Source of the DNA: Polytrichum commune
Taxonomy: Eukaryota > Streptophyta > Polytrichopsida > Polytrichales > Polytrichaceae
Length of the DNA: 64,000 bases
Reading direction: 5' to 3'
Assembly: GCA_950295325.1 (NCBI GenBank)
Contig: OX485803.1
Location: 69,145,554 to 69,209,553, forward strand
A program made the position numbers and the translations under genes. Shown here one piece after another: positions 1 through 12,664 of this stretch; within the stretch, counting starts at the first letter, position 1, and every line of letters begins with the position of its first letter. The notes beneath the pieces were generated by a model. The model had not been told where the DNA came from, ran no database searches, and worked only from the letters and a program-made list of their open reading frames with translations.

Positions 1-388
1 TAATTAGACAAAACAGTGTAGTGGTTAAATCATTGCTGAGAATTAGGATACACGTGAAATATGAAAATTGCACCAGCAAATGTAGGAAAGGTAACAAATC
101 TTGTGTATGCAGGCTGAATTTGTAACGCATCCATGCAGATAACCTGATGGTGCACAGTAAATGGTACAGTTGTGGAGATGCAGACCTTGGGTATCTAAAA
201 TGAAGTCTGTTACACATCCATTTTAAAAGCCACAATCTGGCAACATGGTTGCTACAACGGCCACTATGCTCTAAATAACAGGATGAGAGGTTCATGTCAG
301 ACTAGTTTAAGGGAAGGCTGTAACCTTGCAAGTTTGAACTCACAAAGATGTTGAACAAGTTCTAAGAAGAGGACTGTCAAAGGGGTAC
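1..388. other. Downstream flank of NAGLU, no further gene recognised
   Basis: This is the 3' side of the minus-strand NAGLU gene. It should contain the 3' UTR, or a last small exon if the donor next to the stop codon is used. I found no open frame with family similarity and no clear repeat. Confidence 0.5.
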
Positions 389-3300
389 TCACAAATGTTG
401 CATTATGATGAGGGTATCATACTTTTCATACAAGGTCACAGCAATAGACACTGCATCACCCTCAGCTGTAGTTGGATACTGGTTTGATGCAGCCTGCCAG
501 TCATTTGTTAAGGAGATCCATTCTCGCCTCCAATTCTGGAATGCAAAGGAAGTGTTCTTATGGAGGGCTTCGTTCAAGTACTTCACATATATCGAAGCTC
601 GTGGGAGGTAATAGTCACGAATTAAGCCGCTCCACATCCTGTTGGCTGAACATAGAGCACAGATTTGATATGAAGTTTTCTGACTTGTCATTTAGATTGT
701 TTAGTAAAAACACATTAATGTACTCTAGCTAAGCAGCTACATGACAGTCAACTTGATGTAGAACCTAAACACAGAGAAGTAAGGAAATGTGCATAAACAC
801 ATGTCAGATGAAGTCTGCCACTTGCGAAATTCAACACTGAATTGTTATTGTGAACAGTATAGGGATCAGCAATAAAACAAAATTTGGCTTCTGGAGAACT
901 AACTTACAATAGTCATGAAGTGCACTTGGTTTGTCAAGGGTGTTGTCGAACCACATTGTAATCTGTGTCCTTGCATTCCACTCATACTGCATCAAACCCC
1001 AAATACATCTATTACTTCAGAAGGAAGTGAACCAGTTGTTTGGAGGTCAGAGGATAATGTCACAAACCACGTTGTCCCAACCATAAAAGGCAAATTATCG
1101 TACACTAGGCAGGACAAACGTATTACCACAACCCTGTAAAATAGTCACTAACCTTGTTATTCACGCCCGTTTGTCATGTATGTGTATTATGGTTTCAAAG
1201 TTCCTAAACTGGCTAACATTATCTAGAGCATTTAAAATTGGAACATTGCATTCCTCTAAAAAATTTCTCCAGAATGGTCAAAATGATCTACACACCCTCA
1301 AGGTTAGTCCAAGTCTTTTGTTCAACCAGGAAATACACTTGCTAATCATCAACAACCTTGCTTGACCAGTGTCATGTGAGGTTACCAGAAAATCGACCAT
1401 AAAATCCACAACTTTGTCATGTGTGGAAGAGTAGACTTAAGCTTCTCAGCCATCTAAAAAGATGTTTCAGACTTACAAGCTTCCTTTCATCGTCATTGCT
1501 TGCAAGTGCCTTTGCAGATTCTAGCCAAGGTCCAAGCAAAAACTCTTCACTGGCACCCAACAGCTTGTCTATATCAGACAAAAGCTCTAGGAGGTGCTGA
1601 CTTGCTTTCTCCACTTTCTCAACATTGTTCCTTCGAAAGTCTTCAATAACCTGGGAATACAGCTGGTTGGCTAATTTGGACAACACCTGCCTGGTCAGGT
1701 CAACAACATCATATCTGCACATCCAATATACATGTTCAGTTCCATTTATGTAGGTCAAAAGGAAGGCAGTGGGGGAGTGAAATTCTAAGATAAACAAGAA
1801 TGAGGATTATAGAATTCTCCCTAGACATCTAAAGTCATGTCCTTGTAGAGGTCTAGTGACAGTTAAGAAACATTCTTCTTCCTCCCTGATCAGAATTGCC
1901 TAGTTCAGAGCCCCACAACAGTCCCATCCAACAACTAATCATGTCATTGTTCTATACTTATGAGCACTACAAACATGCTTCAAGCTCTCTAAATTGTGGG
2001 AGAATTCTCCCTAGACCCTAGGTGTGGTGTTATTAACCCCTAATCATCCAAGAAGCCCAATCGTGTATTTTGAGCTTCGTTCTTCAATTATTGATTGTGC
2101 TAAAAGTGACCCCATCTAAACTCAACACATACTTCAAGTGCACTTTTCAAATAAGTTGAATACCTAAATGCACAGCCTGGATGCCCTTGGATGCAATTAG
2201 ATACTTAATAGTTTAATCAACAACAAAACATATGAGTACATTTTGATTTTCTCCTTGACATAAGATATTGCACAAACCCATAAAAATAAAAATATTTGAT
2301 TTTAAAGACTTGGTGAGACTCGTAGAAATGTGTATATAGGTTGTACATTTGAGCCCTTGGTCCTTTAAAAATTAAGATATGTAGGTTTCAAATGTGGTCC
2401 GCTACTCTGCCCTGATCAACAAAATGTTATGGCCTTAAGCACAAGGGGAAGGATAAATATTTGACCTGTATGGCTTGTTGAGACACAGTGCATCAGCTGA
2501 GGCAAGAAGATACTGTAATGCCCTTGCAGCATCTTCTGCAGAGTACCACATGTGTTGGGGGCGACCTAAAAATTCTTGTCTTCGCATCAAACTGGACCTG
2601 ATAACAGTGTTACTCTCCTCCAGCCTCTTGTGCCAAGGACCTTCAGTCAAGGTCAGAAGCTGTCCAGCAGGATCTACATCTGGGAAATCTACTATCACAT
2701 CTCCATTGTGATCCTGAGGAAGACAAAGTAAATGTGAGCATGATAGAGTTATCCTTTAAGACAGTGGGACTTCTTGTGAGGAGTTGGTCCTCCCCTATGA
2801 ATTTCATAGGTTGCTTTGCATACAACATCAATAGTTTCTTTCCACTTGTGGTGCATGCTCAACGGTAGTGTTTGAATGTGAACTAGGAGCAACCTAATTC
2901 AGTTCATTGAGGGCCAAACTCTTCGCATGCCAAATTGAGTTTGATCCTCAATTAACCAATATAGAATGTTCTTTGTTCAAACCTTCACACTACCTCCAAG
3001 CATGCACCGAAACATGGACAGTCTTGTATGCAAAACAAACTCCCGACCAAATGTCATGTTGGCTTAAAGGATAACTCTACTGATCATGAATAACAGCAAT
3101 ACATTGTTGACAGTGTTCATTAATAAACAGAATTGATGAATACCAGTACTGACTACCTAATTCAAATAAACGGGGGACAGCTCAAGAGCCCTACAGCAAT
3201 CCCATCGGAACAGTTGTAAATAGATCGACGTAACATTCTCCACGCTATCTGTGCACCAGCTGTTTTTACTCCATACCGCCTTGTTGAATAAGTTTTAATC

Positions 3301-6300
3301 CAGTCCTGTACAAGTAGTTAAATCTGTGCTTAGTAATGCTGTGAGCATGTTCACAAAATTGAGCACCAAAATAAGGTGAATGTTGTTTGTATAAACATAG
3401 TATGGCGGCATGCCCTTCACAAGTAAATATACTGAGAAATACACAGGTACACCATCTTTGGAATGCAGTCTGCAGTTTGTTTGGGCCTAGAGGAGTTCCA
3501 ATGAATTCTAACTTCAATTCTATAACACTTCTTGAGACTTCTGAAATTTTGTATATAATGGAGGAACTGAGTTAGAATTCACAAGGACATAAAAATGACA
3601 TGTTCACTGGAATGAGTACAGGTTTCACAGCTTGCATCCAACCTCCATGTTTATGGGGCCACTGCGAAAGGCCATTTCAGCCATGAGGTCATATACAACT
3701 GGATTTTGTTCAATTCCTTCCATGCACATGCCAACACCCACCTACACAATACCCAATAAGATGTGTTCCAAATCAGCATTCATGAGCATGTATGTCTAAC
3801 TCCCTACAAGAAATGAAAAATGAATGTGCACAAGATGGGTCCAGGCTGATTGGGTGTTCATACAGGCATGTCAAAGCATCATTCAAGATTCCTTCATTCT
3901 TGATGCAACCATCATACAGTATAGAAACATGCTACAAAGGGAGCCAAAGAACAAAGAAAGCAACATTTCATAGAATTGCCTCTCCTCACTGAGTATTTCA
4001 AATCATATAATATATAGGTAGAGAACAAAAATTTCCAGGGGAAGAAGGCTAATACCATAGTGGAATTGTGACTGGTAGCCGCTTCAAGGGGTCCTGAGCC
4101 CACCACATCAAGTCGTCCATACATCTCCAGGTTTCCCCCAAAGTTATGCAGCATACACCTACACTTGCGTCAAGTTACCTGTCCAATTCAGTTTTTCATA
4201 TTGCATTCCTTCAACGTTTGTAGTTATGTTTATAGTCCTGCTCAGTCTACATTGGTTGTGTTAAGCTTTCACCTAACTGTAGGCCATTCTCCTCACATAA
4301 GCGATTACACATAGTCAGCCCCCCAATTCGGGAAATTGATCCACATCAGCACTCAGCACCTACTGAAGAATGACTAGAACCAGGAAGCCTATGTTTCTGG
4401 AGGCAAAAAGCGGCATGATATTTAAATAGCTCTTCGCTAGTGGTATAAATGTACTCTCTAACATGGAATTTGGCTACAGTATAACCAGAAATGGCAACAC
4501 TTCAAATGTATATACATGATAAACGAACCACGTACATATAGAGAGACATACCAAATGTAAGGGATGCCATAGAAGTGATCAGACTGAAGCCATATTGGCT
4601 TTACATCTGCAAAAAGATCCAGAACTACCATTTTCCCGATTGGAACTGAGTGTAGGAGCGCCTGCACATATTTACTGGTCAGAAATCACTAGATTTCACA
4701 AAAGAGAGACTCAAGAAATTAGAATCAGAGAGAAGATAGTATAGCTTTTGAGTGGCACCAGACCTTCATCTGCGGGGGCTTCCAGAATATATCATCTGAT
4801 GCAAACAACCAACCCTGCACATTCAGAGTTTCGGCAATCAGTTATCAGGTCACAAAACTTGCTTAAAATGTTTTTTTATCAGAAATAATTTGTTCACTAA
4901 CTATGGCAAAGAGATGAACATAAGAGCACATGAAGTACTTAGCTGAGAGTAAGTTGGTGGGATGAAGTTGGGTGACAGTTTTCAAAGCTCATAACCTATA
5001 CAAATAGATAGATTTCCATTGCATTCCAGTGCAAAAAAGGGTCTTGGGTTTGTATGTCATCTAGAACTAACAGAAACAAAAGAACAACCAGGATGAGAAT
5101 GATCAGGCTTGCCTGCATGAGCCAGATGGCATCTTGGTCACCAGCGTTCATTGCTTTGTATACAATAGCACCAAGACTTGAGATATAAGAAGGATCATCT
5201 GTTGGTGGCCGATTCTCATTGAATGTATCACTACATCATAATGAAGAAACAACCACAATCATTGCAGGTACATGAACTTCCCAATTTGTCCAATTCTCAG
5301 TTTGAACTCAATTAGAAATAAGAACTTGATAAAGCGGTGCGAAAAAATCCATTCCAGGACAGAGTACTGAACAATAACAGAGCAGACATCAAGCGCAATT
5401 TTGTACTGCAAGAAAGTCATGTCCTTGAACTGGGGCGTGTTGGGGAAAAGGGGGATTCTCTTACCAATTGTAAATGTGTTGTGTTCCGCCATATTCTGCA
5501 AACAGTCAACCATTGTAAGTCGATTACCACATCGATCAATCACATGACATCCATTCTTTCAAGTTGATCTTTGCACTTGGTACATATCCACTTAAGAACA
5601 TACCTGTGCAAATGATGATTATAGAAATATAAATGAGAAAAAGTTGAGCAAGAAGTAGATGCTGTTTATAAACAGAGAAAGGATACCTGTGGTGGTAAAA
5701 TAAAGGATCAGTCTATGGTAATGCAGCAAACAATGTAGGAACATCTAAGGCAGGAAAGGTTGGATTTTTTTCAACTTCTATTCACCTTCAATTTGTTGGG
5801 AAATGAAGGCTTTCCCAATCTCAACAAAGAGGGGGTCGTTTGGGTCTAGTAGAAATGTACAGCAATACCTCAAATCCCCATCCACTGTGTTCCTGGTCCA
5901 ATGTCACACAGGGAGGTCTCTTGCTCAGATGCATCTTCACAACAAAAAGTGTTCAGCGGAACAAATTCCTACTGGTTTTTTGACCAGATGCACACAGATC
6001 AATAGGTTGCAGCCTGACGAAGATATTAAGTAGAAACTGTTTGGATACTCCCAGTATTTTAATCAGCAATAAAATGGCAATCATAAATGGATACTGTAGT
6101 CATAGCAGGAGTGAACCATAAAAAGTAGATCTGTGGTGAACAATTACTGAACCTCCCTTTAGGATCTAGTTGAAAGTCTATCACTTGTGGAAAGTAATCC
6201 ATAAGCAATATGACGGAAGAAGGTGACCCTCACCATTCTCCTAATCGAGTGACTTTTGCTGAAGGATACTCCTTGGTGATGGCAGATGGAACATTCCCTG

Positions 6301-9300
6301 CAAATGCTGGCAGCACTGAACAAACCAAACAATGTAGGGGTCAAACCAAGAAAAATATGAAGTTCTCGACCAGTTTGAGGATGGATTTCCAAACATCAAG
6401 GTGTGATTACAGAAAATGGAGCATCGTCAAAATGTCATGCCTGATGAGAAAAGAGATACAACTTTGCGGTGGAACATTATAAAAAGTTATACTAGTAGAT
6501 AGTAAGAAAGAAACTGGAACAATACAAGCTTGTGAGAGGCCTTAGTCTAATTCTTCTTTTAATCTAAGACTAACATTTACAATCCAATTTCTATGTTTTT
6601 TTGCCTGATGACCAACTTTCACTTCTAATAATAATGAAAGGTGATAATGAAAGGTAGCTAGGTGATTAATAGAGAGAACAAATAATATTGGATGACAGAC
6701 AGAATAGGACAAGAATAAGGGGAGTGGTAAAGAGCAAGTGGCAAAGAAAGAAAACATCATACCAGGAGTCATCCCAAGCTCCCGCATGCGCTTAAGAATC
6801 TTCTTCTGTAGCAGCAGTTGTTGATCAAGCCATGTTTGGGGTAGTGGGCCTCCCCACCTGCCCAACATAGGAGAGCCTTCTTTTAGAATTCTAAAGTGTG
6901 ATAGTTTAATCCTGAACTCTATACTAATCATGGGAAGAAAAAAATCAATTTAAATGAACCATAGAACTGGAGTTCTTGAATTAGGAAAATAATTTATACA
7001 GTACTACTCTTGTAAATGTCTGTTGCACTTTAGTTGCAGCAGGAGAATCCTGTAACTAAATTGGCTTAAACTTTTTGAGGCCCTCAGCTGATGGGCATGA
7101 GAGAAAATGCAATAAGTCAGAAAGTGTAGGGCATTTTCTTCTAACAACATCAAGATGTCATGTTAGCATCTGGATTACCATTTAGAGTTACACAGTGCTA
7201 TGACATTTTGAATGATGATGTGCTTTTTACAAGTGTAACACCAATAGGCAGTATGTGCATTGCAGAATATAAACAGAAGTGTGTTGGTAAAAGCTACATT
7301 TTCAGTAAGAGAATATAGCATCAATCAACCATGAATGGCAATCCACACTAATTGGACTATGGTGACTGGCAGATGATGAAGAGTAACAAGTGCTGCAACA
7401 AAATTCCTGATACAGTTAGCAGCACCCATATGATTGCATTAAGAGCATACCAATCTAGAGGATTAAAGAGTTACCTTTTCAAGTTACCCATTCGCGCCCA
7501 GGCAAGAAAAGCTGGTCCACCAAAGTAATCATCTAGGTCAGCCTTAGTTAAATTAAAGGCTTCACTCTGCCAACAACTTCTGCACTTTTCAGTTCATGCA
7601 GAACATCAAATCTCTTCTCACTTCTTTACAAACATTCTGAACTTGACCACTTAGATTGCTGATATGGTATCATAATTTACACTTCCCCTCTTGCTTTACT
7701 AGAGATGCACATTAAGAAGGGCTAACAGTACATAAGAGTGCAAAATTCACCTCATTACTGAAGGATCGCCCATTCAAGGTGATACATGTACGCAACATAC
7801 CTGAAAGACTTTTTGCCAAATGGCCTCTTGCCCTGTGAATGCAAGCGGTAAGTTGATTCCTTGCAAAGCCATCCAGTCAATCTCTTTCTCCCATTGCTCC
7901 CATGTCCACCACACATATGAATCTGCTACACCAGGACAATTAGATGTCAAGTCTCTTCCTAAGTTTACCCTTACTCAGATATAGTTTCCACTGCATCACT
8001 TCACTCAACCCTAAGAATTTATTTTGGACATGATGAATGCAGATGTATTATTCTTCGACACAGTTGACGCAGCGTCAAGTGATTCCAGCTAAGAGATCAC
8101 TTCAAATGCCATCTTCGTCAAGATTATATACCAAGCATCAACATGTGGAAGAGCCAAGAAGGGTATTAACATATCCTCAGAGTGAGCACATACAGCTTGA
8201 TGTGACGACATTTTGGTAGTAATTCCATTCGACTGGTCTTTGTATTGTAAGACTGTCATCTTGCAAGGGTGGTAGGAGCCCAGGTCTAGGAACAGTTTCA
8301 AGTTGAGATCCTCCAGTCTTATCCCAAGAGAGATGTGCTCCACACCAATACTTTAGGTACCAGTGTAAGCCCGCACAGACCTCCACACCTGTCGTCCCCA
8401 ATATCCTGCAACCCCAAAATTAGGGGACGGCACCTCTAACAGATCAAAATTACAGAAGGAAGAAACCAGAGAGCTGCTTCGGTGGATGAAAGACAACATC
8501 CATGCCCTGCAGGAACTGAGAAAATACTCCTAAGCATCTTCAGAGATTCAGAACTTTCTTTACGTTTGAGCGAAATGAGAACTGTTGCTCTCAAACTAAA
8601 GAAAGTCTATCTGATGCTCACAGGCAGTTTATCCCTTCCTGACATTTCAGCTCATATTCTTAGGATCATCACTGATTGCTTTCTACATGGATTTGACAAA
8701 CATTCAGTTCACATTTTAGCATCATCACAATCACTTTCTACATGGATTTGGCATTAATTGTTCAAGACAAGAGCAAGAGAGGTAACCCAAAAGTTGTGCA
8801 AATCTTCAAATTGTTCAGAGCTGCTCATGCCAGAGACACTATCTAAGTGCAATTTCCCTCCCTAATCTACGCAAACATCAAATATGCTCAGATGTTGAAT
8901 GAAATGATATAAGAGCGAATTATAATTGACATAGCCATGCACATATCAAATCTGGGGTTAAAAAGAGACCTTATTTCAGGACCTCCTCTTTGCAATCCAC
9001 GAGATGCATGGTTCTCAATCCGAAAGCAAGACTTTCCACCACAATCATCCTGTGATCAACACCAGTGATTGAAGATATTTCACATATAATCCAGTATTGT
9101 GAGACGAAGTATGTATCTGCCAAGAGTGGCTTTAAAACCAAGGCCTTCACCCGAATCAGTGCTCAGATGGGTGACCTTCCTAGCACTTGATTTCTGGTGC
9201 ACCCTACCCACCTATTGTCCACCCAATCGTAGTCGTGGTGTTCCAATGAACCGGATATTTCCAACCAACCACGTGAGAACCAAGGAGCTTGCCCTTCTTG

Positions 9301-9845
9301 GGGAGATAGGTGCAGCCCAGCTTGTCCACGCCCGTTCAAGGTATTCACCTTTGAAAGGAGGCAGTAGTCTTCGAGGGACCCTCTAATTCTCGTGATGCAC
9401 GTATTGAGATTACATATAAACTTAGACCAACTCGAAGATGAAGCAACACCATACACCACGCCCGGTGGCAACATCAGAGTCGTCTTTCCTTCTTTTTGCT
9501 GCATCTGCTAGACTCGGCAGGAAGAAAAGAAAAAGAAAAACAGCAAGAATGTTGGATATTAAGCAGTTGACATGTACATTGCTTGATTTAACATGTACTC
9601 TAATTTCTGCCACAGGCATGATTTACCTTCGAGATTATGTGAAACTCAAAACTCTTCACGTGAGCCGGGAGTAGTCGTGCAAGCACACCTTGGGCAGCCT
9701 CGACCTGCACTGATGCTGCTGCCCTTTCTGAATCTGACAATCTCAAGAATGCATCGTACCCAGGTACACGGCCATAGGTGCATCTCAATAGGTGCAACAG
9801 ACATAACAAGAACCATGCCTTCCAAATACTCGATGGTGACATCAT
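389..9845 (-). CDS. NAGLU: Alpha-N-acetylglucosaminidase (GH89), 19 exons, complete
   Basis: Exons in gene order: 9845-9627, 9049-8970, 8405-8194, 7922-7801, 7566-7475, 6857-6763, 6315-6234, 5892-5786, 5495-5465, 5230-5113, 4814-4764, 4661-4552, 4158-4056, 3741-3643, 3305-3195, 2713-2466, 1714-1477, 986-908, 645-389. They sum to 2454 nt, a closed frame of 817 aa, close to plant family members of about 800. A signal peptide follows the start (hydrophobic residues about 9-22). GH89 landmarks: [58 protein letters not shown] and [14 protein letters not shown]. The two catalytic glutamates fall at E352 and E482, spaced 130 as in human E316/E446 (family knowledge). The enzyme removes terminal alpha-GlcNAc in the vacuole/lysosome or secretory route. 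An in-frame ATG at 9911 would add 22 residues and bury the signal peptide, so 9845 is preferred. The stop TGA (389-391) overlaps a good donor (GTGAGT), so a short extra 3' exon is possible. Confidence 0.93.
4815..5112 (-). other. GC-AG intron of the NAGLU gene
   Basis: The exon before this intron ends in CTCATGCAG and the intron starts GCAAGCC, so the donor is GC rather than GT. The exon side (CAG) and +3 to +4 (AA) match the strong context expected of GC donors. The acceptor is TGCAG before the exon encoding GWLFAS. Both joins are in phase 0 and restore the conserved IWLMQ-GWLF segment, so the GC is not a misplaced boundary. Confidence 0.85.
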
Positions 9846-9911
9846 TCTCTGTACAAAGCAAAATCCTCCAATTCTAAAATCCTCCAATGCCTCCAGGTTC
9901 TTCAGCTCCAC

Positions 9912-11160
9912 ATTTCACCTGCATCAGATTACATATAAATATGAGTCAATTTCTTGATCATTGCATCCGAGTCGTTGCTTGCGAAACCAAATTCAAGAGA
10001 CAGCGAGTGGCCATGGCCGAAAATGTGTACTGACATAGTTTCCCATCAGAACTCCAAGCTGGAACGACCATAATTCCTTACCACTGATGAGACCGCGAAA
10101 TACCAAAATATTCACCCAGTAGAAGAGAGATTGCTGAGACACTAACCCTCATTGCCTCAACTAAGAGTTAACCTGAAAAGGGAGTGGAGCGCAACCATTC
10201 GAGCGATTTTCTTCGTTCAAATCGCTAATTCAACTTGTCAGAAGTGATCAATGTAGGTAATGAATAAGTTTAAATAAAGACGAAATTGCAGATTCAATGA
10301 GGAATTTGTGCCTTACCGTCATCGTTGGAGGTCGATTGCTGGTGTGCTAAGTTACTTGCTTTTCTCCAGCTTGGAGATGCGCAGTGAGCTTGTTGTCTGA
10401 GAATGGCGCCCAAGAGCCGTGGTGCACGTGGCCGCGCGGCAGCGGCGTATGATTAGTTCAATTATGTTGTCCCCAATAGACCCCAAATGACCCGCAGCAT
10501 GTTGAAATGTTCTAAGCTTTCTGCCGTTTTGTTTTCAGCCTTCCCAATCCCAACCCTTGTGAATGAGGGAAATTTGGGTGTTAGTATAAAATCAGTAAGG
10601 GAAGCATTTCTCGGGTCTTTAGAATAAAACATTTTATCTAAACTAGAGAGCTCAAAACTCATTATGTTCTAAAACAATTTTAATAATAATGATAACATGT
10701 TGAGTATTGTCACATTGGTTCCCAACAGAGGAAAAGTTTTCACACAGGTAGTGAAGGAGTCCCAAGAGGGGAGGGGTGGAGCCCAGCTGAACACAAATGT
10801 GATTTAGCCCGGGGCCATAGCAAGTTGTTCTTAATTTTTGATACTTTGGAGACCAAAGGCTTTATTTGGTGCCAACTTAAAATAATATGCATTCAAAAAT
10901 ACATACATAAATAAATAAATAAATCGCAAGCCAATTCGACCACAGTTTGAACCAAACTTGACGCAATCGGAGCCACAGGAAACATGCTCGCTTTCATTAA
11001 GCGAGGACAGCGATTTGGATGAATGTCATCCACTACAATACGCAGAATGACATCACGTTAGGGCAGCCAATAAAATGTTGCTACACTCTGCAAAAGTGGT
11101 ACTAAGTTACTGTAAGACTTTTCCCAAAACTTACATTTTTGGGGCTGCCCGTGACACTTG
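9912..11160. promoter_or_regulatory. Divergent intergenic region between NAGLU and LIFEGUARD
   Basis: NAGLU (minus) and LIFEGUARD (plus) start on opposite sides of this stretch, so it should hold both promoters and the NAGLU 5' leader. A GC-rich patch lies at 10390-10450. It contains a short plus-strand frame, 10403-10456, reading MAPKSRGARGRAAAAYD, with a donor-like GTATGA near its end. An ATAAATAAATAAAT run lies near 10909-10924. No TATA box was assigned with confidence. Confidence 0.5.
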
Positions 11161-11319
11161 CTCCGAAGTTGGCTACCGATAATGGAGTGTCGACGCCATT
11201 GCCAATGTTGAGCAGAGCCTCCTGGGTCTAATTGTTCCGAAGTTTGGTCGGAGGAACGTCATTCGCGCTCGCAGATTGTGTCACTTTCGTCACCGGCGCC
11301 CCAGTCTCGACACATCGAG

Positions 11320-12628
11320 GTAAGGATCGTCGCATTAGGTGCCGCATTCACAATTTTCTTGCTTTTTGTCGGTGCCCTCGATTCTTTCCTCTCGACTAGG
11401 GTTTCAAATGTCCCTCTTCTTGAACCTTTTAGTCGGTTAGCTTCTTAGATCTCGTCGCGGCCTACTCTGATTTGCGATAATAATTCTGTGTAGCCTAAAT
11501 GTGAGAGCGACGAAAATTGCGTCAATTCTCTTGAACATTACCCTTCACTAATTCAATTTTCTTGACTTCAGCTATGAACTATCTTTTGTGTTCAGATGCG
11601 TACTGGATTCTTGTTGATCGATTGCATTTTGAGGAAATTATGTCCGTGTGTACTAGAAGCATTTTTTTTGTTCAAGTTCATGTTCTGTCTTTGGTTGATG
11701 CTCTTGCTAGATTGATCTTTATCTAAGACTGTTGAATCGAGTGTGCTATTAGTGACTAGATATTAGTTGTTGATATGACTCTCGCCTGCTTTTTTGTCGT
11801 CTTCTTCTTATTATTCTTCGTTGCACAACGATACATGAAAGATAGCAATAAGGTAAGGGGGCCTAAATGGACACTTTCAGCTCTCTGTATCCACTTCTTG
11901 TAGGATGCGAGAAACACGCAATTAGTGCGTGATGATCGCCAATTCCAAATTGCGTCTGTAGTCCTTCTCCTCAAAATTTTCGGAGCTCATATGAATATCT
12001 CATTCATTAATAAAGTGAAGATTCTTGAGCTCATTAACTGGTCACATAGATCTTCTCAATTATGTTGACTATCAAACCTAGAATGGTATACAAATTTTGA
12101 CCTCGTAGTCCAATCTCTTTCAAACATATATGTTTTCGGTGTCTGTTTTTACATCTACACCTAACCACAGCACTCAACACAGGTGTCCGATTAAGGAAAG
12201 TAACCAAGTAAGACCCGCATGCCCTAGGGCTTGTCCATGTTTGTTACGAGGACATTGCAATTTTGACAGAAAGGAGTCAAGGAAATAGGAAATAACAGAC
12301 TTCATCCGCAAAACATGTCGGTGGTGCATTTGACATGGCTTCTTGGAGGTTCATGACATACGTCTGAATATAGATGAATTGTAAGATTGAGATGAATTTT
12401 GTCATAAGAATCCTTGTATTCTCCTCTTTGTGCCGAGATGTGATGATGTTTGTCAAAAATATCCATTCTCTACCACAGCTTCTGACATGGGCATCTATCA
12501 GATGCTTGAATATTGTTTGTTTGAGGGCGATGGCAGGAAAGTGAACCTTGGGTTAATATCTTGGTGTGTTGCCGTGCTTCGACTGAGCTTTTAACTCCAA
12601 TTTATGTTACATGTGTGGATGTGATCAG
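11320..12628 (+). other. Probable 5'-leader intron of the LIFEGUARD gene
   Basis: A good donor (CATCGAG/GTAAGG, GT at 11320-11321) follows a non-coding stretch typical of a plant leader. An acceptor (GTGATCAG, AG at 12627-12628) lies 36 bases before the start codon at 12665. The interval is T-rich, as plant introns are. This is inferred from splice signals only; a transcript would be needed to confirm it. Confidence 0.5.
11845..11930 (+). repeat. Short fragment of F-box gene 3' flank inside the leader intron
   Basis: The string GGTAAGGGGGCCTAAATGG and the following GACACTTTCAGCTCT match the segment just after the F-box stop codon at 15344-15384 (plus) and at about 24675-24715 (minus). Weaker similarity continues to about 11930. 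It is probably a small piece of a duplicated F-box locus rather than a functional part of this intron. Confidence 0.6.
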
Positions 12629-12664
12629 GCTCAATCACCTGAGTAGCTTTCAAAGAGTCCAAGT

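Noticed and set aside
6542..6931. 129-codon minus frame as a separate gene
   Set aside because: Only the part 6763-6857 is coding, as an exon of NAGLU; the remainder is intron read-through.
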